8,932 bases of DNA from Candidatus Aegiribacteria sp. (GTDB lineage: Bacteria; Fermentibacterota; Fermentibacteria; Fermentibacterales; JCC-6): contig DAOWFD010000207.1 in NCBI GenBank assembly GCA_030638185.1, positions 1-8,932 on the forward strand, written 5' to 3'. How positions within the stretch are numbered: the first letter of the stretch is position 1; each line of letters begins with the position of its first letter. The translations under genes and the position numbers were made by a program. The notes under the pieces are model-generated. The model saw nothing but the letters and a program-made list of their open reading frames with translations. It made no database searches and was not told the origin of the DNA. Positions 5,973-8,932 of the stretch are shown piece after piece.

Positions 5973-7757
5973 ATGAGGAAGAAACTGAACACCATAGAAG
6001 AAGGAAAGTTCCTTCTTTCGGGTAATGAAGCCGTGGCCAGGGGTGCCTGGGAATACGGCGTACACTTTGCCGCGGCCTATCCAGGAACACCTTCAACCGA
6101 AATTCTTGAAACTATAGCTGAGGAGTACGATGAGATAGACGCTCAGTGGGCTCCAAACGAAAAGGTTGGGCTTGAAGTGGTAGCCGGCGCATCGTTCGGC
6201 GGAGCACGAGTTCTATCAGCAATGAAGCATGTGGGTCTTAACGTGGCCGCTGACCCACTTTTCACACTCAGCTATATAGGGGCGACAGGTGGTATTGTAA
6301 TCGTATCCGCCGATGATCCGGGCATGCATTCAAGTCAGAACGAGCAGGACAACAGACTGATGGGGAAGGCCGCAAAAGTTGTTATCCTGGAACCCTCGGA
6401 CAGCCAGGAAGCCAAAGATATGGTGGGAGAGGGCCTGATGATCTCCGAAGACTTTGACACACCTGTTCTTCTCAGGCTGACAACAAGGATCTGTCACTCA
6501 AAAAGCATGGTAAGTCTCGGCCCAAGAAAGGAAGTACCCGTAAAGGGTTACGTGACGGATATAAAGAAAAGGGTACCTATTCCCTCCCACGCGAGAGATA
6601 TGCACAGCAGGGTGGAAAAAAGGCTTGAGGATCTATCCGCATGGGGTTCGGAATGTTCTCTGAACAGGATTGAAGAGGGAGATACATCCCTGGGTATAAT
6701 TACAAGCGGAATATCCTACCAGTACGTCAAGGAAGTTAGCCCCGAGGTCAGCGTACTCAAGATAGGAATGTCCAACCCATTACCATGGAACCTTATAGAA
6801 AAGTTTATTAATATGGTGGACAGGATTATTTTCGTTGAGGAGAACGATCCCTACCTCGAGGAGAACATCAAATCCAGATTTCTCATTCAGGCGGATGGAA
6901 AGAACATCATCCCCATTGAGGGAGAGCTGAATCCTGAGATCGTAAGGAAAGCAGTTCTCCCCGGCACTACAAAGGAAATAGCCTTCAGCGAGATACAGCT
7001 CCCTGCCCGACCTCCGGCATTATGTGCGGGATGTCCCCATAGAGGAGCTTTTTACTGCCTGAGCAAGCTAGGCGGCAGTTCAACAGGTGATATAGGCTGT
7101 TATACACTGGGGTTGATGCCTCCTCACAACGCGCTGGAAACAACGGTATGCATGGGTGCCTCCATTGGAGTTCTCGCCGGTATCGAAAAGGCTGTCGGAA
7201 GGGAAGGAATGGGGAAACTGGTTGCTGCCATAGGCGAATCAACCTTCGTACATTCGGGAATAACCGGGCTTATAGACATGGTGTATAACGGTAATACCGG
7301 GACGGTAATGATCATGGACAACAGCCTTACGGCTATGACCGGGGGGCAGGAAAACCCTACCACAGGGAAGAATCTCCGTGGTGAACCCGCTCCCGTTCTT
7401 GACCTGGAGAAAATAGTTGCGGCCTGCGGGGTCAAACATATCCGTGTTGTCGATCCACACGATCTGCCGGAAATGGAAAAGGCTTTCAAGGAGGAAATGA
7501 ACCGCGATGAGCTCTCCGTAATTATTACGAAGAGACCGTGCATCATGGCTTATAGGCCTGTCCGAAGAAATATGGCTGAGGTGGATCCCGAAAAATGCAT
7601 AGGATGCAAGCTTTGCATGAATCTGGGTTGTCCCGCCATAAGCTGGGACGGAGAAAAGCCGGAGATCAGCAGACATCTCTGCTGGCCCGACTGTGATCTG
7701 TGTGTTCAGGTATGCCCTGTAGATGCCATCTCCAAAGATATGGGAGGACTGACATGA
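5973..7757 (+). CDS. iorA: Indolepyruvate:ferredoxin oxidoreductase, alpha subunit
   Basis: Large subunit of the thiamine-diphosphate and iron-sulfur enzyme that decarboxylates aryl 2-oxoacids (indolepyruvate, phenylpyruvate, hydroxyphenylpyruvate) to aryl-acetyl-CoA while reducing ferredoxin. The 594-residue protein is full length. The order is: the N-terminal pyrimidine-binding domain with NEAVARGAWEYG and YPGTPSTE (36-43); CAGCPHRG (351-358); the TPP domain with GDIGCYTLG (372-380), GEST (421-424) and MDNSLTAMTGGQ (448-459); and a C-terminal ferredoxin-like domain. The first cluster motif is CX2CX2CX4C (C542, C545, C548, C553). The second is CX3CX2CX3C (C570, C574, C577, C581), where CX2C is usual for the first pair. 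The start is ATG with GAAAGG 6 bases upstream, 16 bases after buk, and the stop overlaps iorB by ATGA. The enzyme should be cytoplasmic and oxygen-sensitive. Confidence 0.95.
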   Translation: MRKKLNTIEEGKFLLSGNEAVARGAWEYGVHFAAAYPGTPSTEILETIAEEYDEIDAQWAPNEKVGLEVVAGASFGGARVLSAMKHVGLNVAADPLFTLSYIGATGGIVIVSADDPGMHSSQNEQDNRLMGKAAKVVILEPSDSQEAKDMVGEGLMISEDFDTPVLLRLTTRICHSKSMVSLGPRKEVPVKGYVTDIKKRVPIPSHARDMHSRVEKRLEDLSAWGSECSLNRIEEGDTSLGIITSGISYQYVKEVSPEVSVLKIGMSNPLPWNLIEKFINMVDRIIFVEENDPYLEENIKSRFLIQADGKNIIPIEGELNPEIVRKAVLPGTTKEIAFSEIQLPARPPALCAGCPHRGAFYCLSKLGGSSTGDIGCYTLGLMPPHNALETTVCMGASIGVLAGIEKAVGREGMGKLVAAIGESTFVHSGITGLIDMVYNGNTGTVMIMDNSLTAMTGGQENPTTGKNLRGEPAPVLDLEKIVAACGVKHIRVVDPHDLPEMEKAFKEEMNRDELSVIITKRPCIMAYRPVRRNMAEVDPEKCIGCKLCMNLGCPAISWDGEKPEISRHLCWPDCDLCVQVCPVDAISKDMGGLT

Positions 7758-8335
7758 AATCCGTAACCAATGTTATCATCTGCGGAACCGGAGGACAGGG
7801 GATACTCCTTGCCAGTGAAGTCCTGTGCTCGGCTGCCCGTCGTGCTGGGAATGATGTCAAGAAGAGCGAAGTCCATGGAATGTCTCAGCGTGGCGGAAGC
7901 GTATCAAGCCATGTCCGTTTCGGGAAAACAATTCACAGTCCTCTTGTAGAAAAAGGATGTGCGGATCTCATACTTGCGATGGAAAAGATGGAGAGCCTTC
8001 GATGGTCTCAATATCTGGCTCCCCATGGAAAACTTGTTGTCTGCGACCTTGAAATCACTCCCATGACAGTTAATACGGGGCATGCGGAATATCCGGACGT
8101 TAACGCAATAATAGAAAAGGAGAGCCTTCCGGTAACCCTGATTCCCGCCGTTGAGATCGCCGAGGAACTGGGCAACCTCAGGGTTGTAAATGTCGTACTG
8201 ATCGGAGCGGTGTCACCACACCTGCCTATTGATGAAGTACACTGGAAGCAGGCGATAGAGGAACGCGTGCCTCCTAAGGCATTGGAAGTGAACCTCGAGG
8301 CATTCAGGAAGGGCAGGGAACTCTTCGGGAATTAA
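7754..8335 (+). CDS. iorB: Indolepyruvate:ferredoxin oxidoreductase, beta subunit
   Basis: Gamma-domain type subunit that pairs with IorA. The 193-residue length is normal. The N-terminus has the glycine-rich GTGGQG (11-16), then the highly conserved HGMSQRGGSV (41-50) typical of 2-oxoacid:ferredoxin oxidoreductase gamma domains, then NVVLIGAV in the C-terminal half. The start is ATG at 7754, which overlaps the iorA stop as ATGA and has GGGAGG (7742-7747) 6 bases upstream. An in-frame ATG at 7700 is possible but lies deep inside iorA and has no comparable site. It is the last gene of the operon, ending 13 bases from the convergent HD-domain gene. Confidence 0.95.
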   Translation: MKSVTNVIICGTGGQGILLASEVLCSAARRAGNDVKKSEVHGMSQRGGSVSSHVRFGKTIHSPLVEKGCADLILAMEKMESLRWSQYLAPHGKLVVCDLEITPMTVNTGHAEYPDVNAIIEKESLPVTLIPAVEIAEELGNLRVVNVVLIGAVSPHLPIDEVHWKQAIEERVPPKALEVNLEAFRKGRELFGN

Positions 8336-8340
8336 CTTTC

Positions 8341-8358
8341 AAAAAGGACTAAAGACCT
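8341..8358 (-). terminator. Weak candidate terminator after the HD-domain gene
   Basis: On the minus strand AGGTC-TTTA-GTCCT can form a short stem with one T-T mismatch, followed by five T. It overlaps the stop codon of the HD gene. The stem is weak, so termination here is only possible. No clear hairpin plus U-tract is seen for iorB on the plus strand. Confidence 0.2.
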
Positions 8359-8903
8359 ATATCCGAAGCTATGCCTTTCATCGCTTCAAGTGAAAGACGG
8401 ACAAACTCGTCCAGTTCGTATCCGGCTCTGGAACATTCCCGGATGGTTTCCCTGGGAACGGATCGGGCGAAGGCTGTCATGTTCATTCTCTTCAGAACGG
8501 ATTTCAGTTTTACAGGCTGGAGTTTCTTTCCTGGGTATACAAGGGCAACGGCGACTATCAGACCGGTTATCGATTCGCCTGCAGCAAGAAGGTAGTCAAA
8601 ATCCGAAGTTCTGTCCACACCATTATTCTCGTAATTATGTGATTTTATTGCGGTTATCGATTCTTCCGGAAGTTGACCGGCAAGCATCTCGGCAGTGACA
8701 AGCGCATGTCTTGCTGGATCATTGACGGTCTTCTCATAATCCAGGTCATGCAGCAGGCCGGTAATACCCCATAGATCACGATCCTCTCCCCTGTCTTCCG
8801 CCAGCCTGCGCATAACGGCCTCTGTCGCAAGGCAATGACGAATCAGGTTCCTGTTGGTCAGGTTCCTTTCAAGCAATTCAAGTGCCTTGTCTCGATCAAT
8901 CAT
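8349..8903 (-). CDS. HD-domain phosphohydrolase
   Basis: A soluble 184-residue HD-superfamily protein. Numbered from ATG at 8903, it has the first metal histidine in LIRHCLATE (H23), the HD pair in GLLHDLDYE (H52, D53), a further histidine in PARHALV (H66) and one in IKSHNYE (H89). The late GESITGLI segment carries Glu (E110) where I recall relatives often having Asp. HD proteins of this size are metal-dependent phosphohydrolases or nucleotidases; the substrate is unknown. Two starts are possible. ATG at 8903 overlaps the apparent upstream stop as TAATG and gives the usual N-terminus (MIDRDKALEL). GTG at 8912 adds three residues and lies 10 bases after GGAGGG. I prefer 8903. The gene is convergent with the ptb-iorB operon and seems unrelated to it. 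Confidence 0.85.
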   Translation of the reverse strand: MIDRDKALELLERNLTNRNLIRHCLATEAVMRRLAEDRGEDRDLWGITGLLHDLDYEKTVNDPARHALVTAEMLAGQLPEESITAIKSHNYENNGVDRTSDFDYLLAAGESITGLIVAVALVYPGKKLQPVKLKSVLKRMNMTAFARSVPRETIRECSRAGYELDEFVRLSLEAMKGIASDIGL

Positions 8904-8932
8904 TAAAGCCACTGTTCCATTTCCCTCCAGAA
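8903..8932 (-). CDS. Possible C-terminus of an upstream gene (5' part outside the window)
   Basis: One minus-strand frame from the right edge reads FWREMEQWL and stops at TAA (8903-8905). That TAA shares its last base with the ATG of the HD gene, the usual look of coupled genes. Ten codons are too few to identify a product, and an open frame this short could be chance. Confidence 0.35.
   Translation of the reverse strand, partial: FWREMEQWL

Noticed and set aside
7124..7546. Minus-strand open frames opposite iorA
   Set aside because: The IorA TPP-binding motifs are on the plus strand here; the antisense translations show no family pattern.
7700..7753. Longer IorB start at ATG 7700
   Set aside because: It would add 18 residues overlapping the iorA ferredoxin domain, whereas ATG 7754 has GGGAGG at 6 bases and gives the normal family N-terminus.
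8336..8348. Intrinsic terminator for iorB
   Set aside because: No plus-strand hairpin followed by a T-run is present in or near this 13-base gap.
8903..8920. Five-codon leader ORF (MEQWL) after GGAGGG before the HD gene
   Set aside because: The SD to ATG spacing is only 2 bases, and the same frame is open to the window edge, so it is more likely the tail of an upstream gene.
1..8932. CRISPR, tRNA/rRNA, insertion sequence, phage or defence system
   Set aside because: No repeat arrays, tRNA-like cloverleaf, transposase or recombinase motifs, or terminal inverted repeats were seen; the coding content is metabolic and envelope-related.

Overview
This looks like an 8.9 kb piece of chromosome from an anaerobic, fermentative bacterium. 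Strong Shine-Dalgarno (SD) sites (GGAGG type), TGA used as a stop, and frequent TTG and GTG starts support a bacterium with the standard bacterial code. An oxygen-sensitive indolepyruvate:ferredoxin oxidoreductase next to a phosphotransbutyrylase/butyrate kinase pair points to anaerobic amino acid fermentation. The strong SD sites argue against Bacteroidota, which mostly lack them. The phylum cannot be fixed from the sequence. No RNA genes, insertion sequences, CRISPR arrays or attachment sites were seen.

The left half (about 1-3821) is a minus-strand operon. In transcription order it holds a HAD-family phosphohydrolase, a multi-pass TMEM198/DUF4203-like membrane protein, an unrecognised five-helix membrane protein, and a long ORF that leaves the window on the left. 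The long ORF joins a family-4 (GT-B) glycosyltransferase in frame to a formyltransferase of the NxH...D type. The HAD gene overlaps the next gene by ATGA, and the second membrane gene overlaps the fusion by TGATG. This looks like a small glycan-modification unit.

A spacer of about 157 bp (3822-3978) separates this operon from the plus-strand operon. It carries candidate back-to-back promoters whose -10 elements overlap on opposite strands, a short inverted repeat and an 8-bp direct repeat.

The plus-strand operon (3979-8335) is ptb, buk, iorA, iorB, with overlaps or gaps of at most 16 bases. Together the four products form a complete energy-yielding route. IorAB oxidises an aryl (or related) 2-oxoacid to acyl-CoA and reduces ferredoxin. 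Ptb swaps CoA for phosphate. Buk transfers the phosphate to ADP, giving ATP and a free acid.

At the right end, convergent with iorB, lies a minus-strand HD-domain hydrolase gene. The last codons of another minus-strand gene appear to overlap its start.
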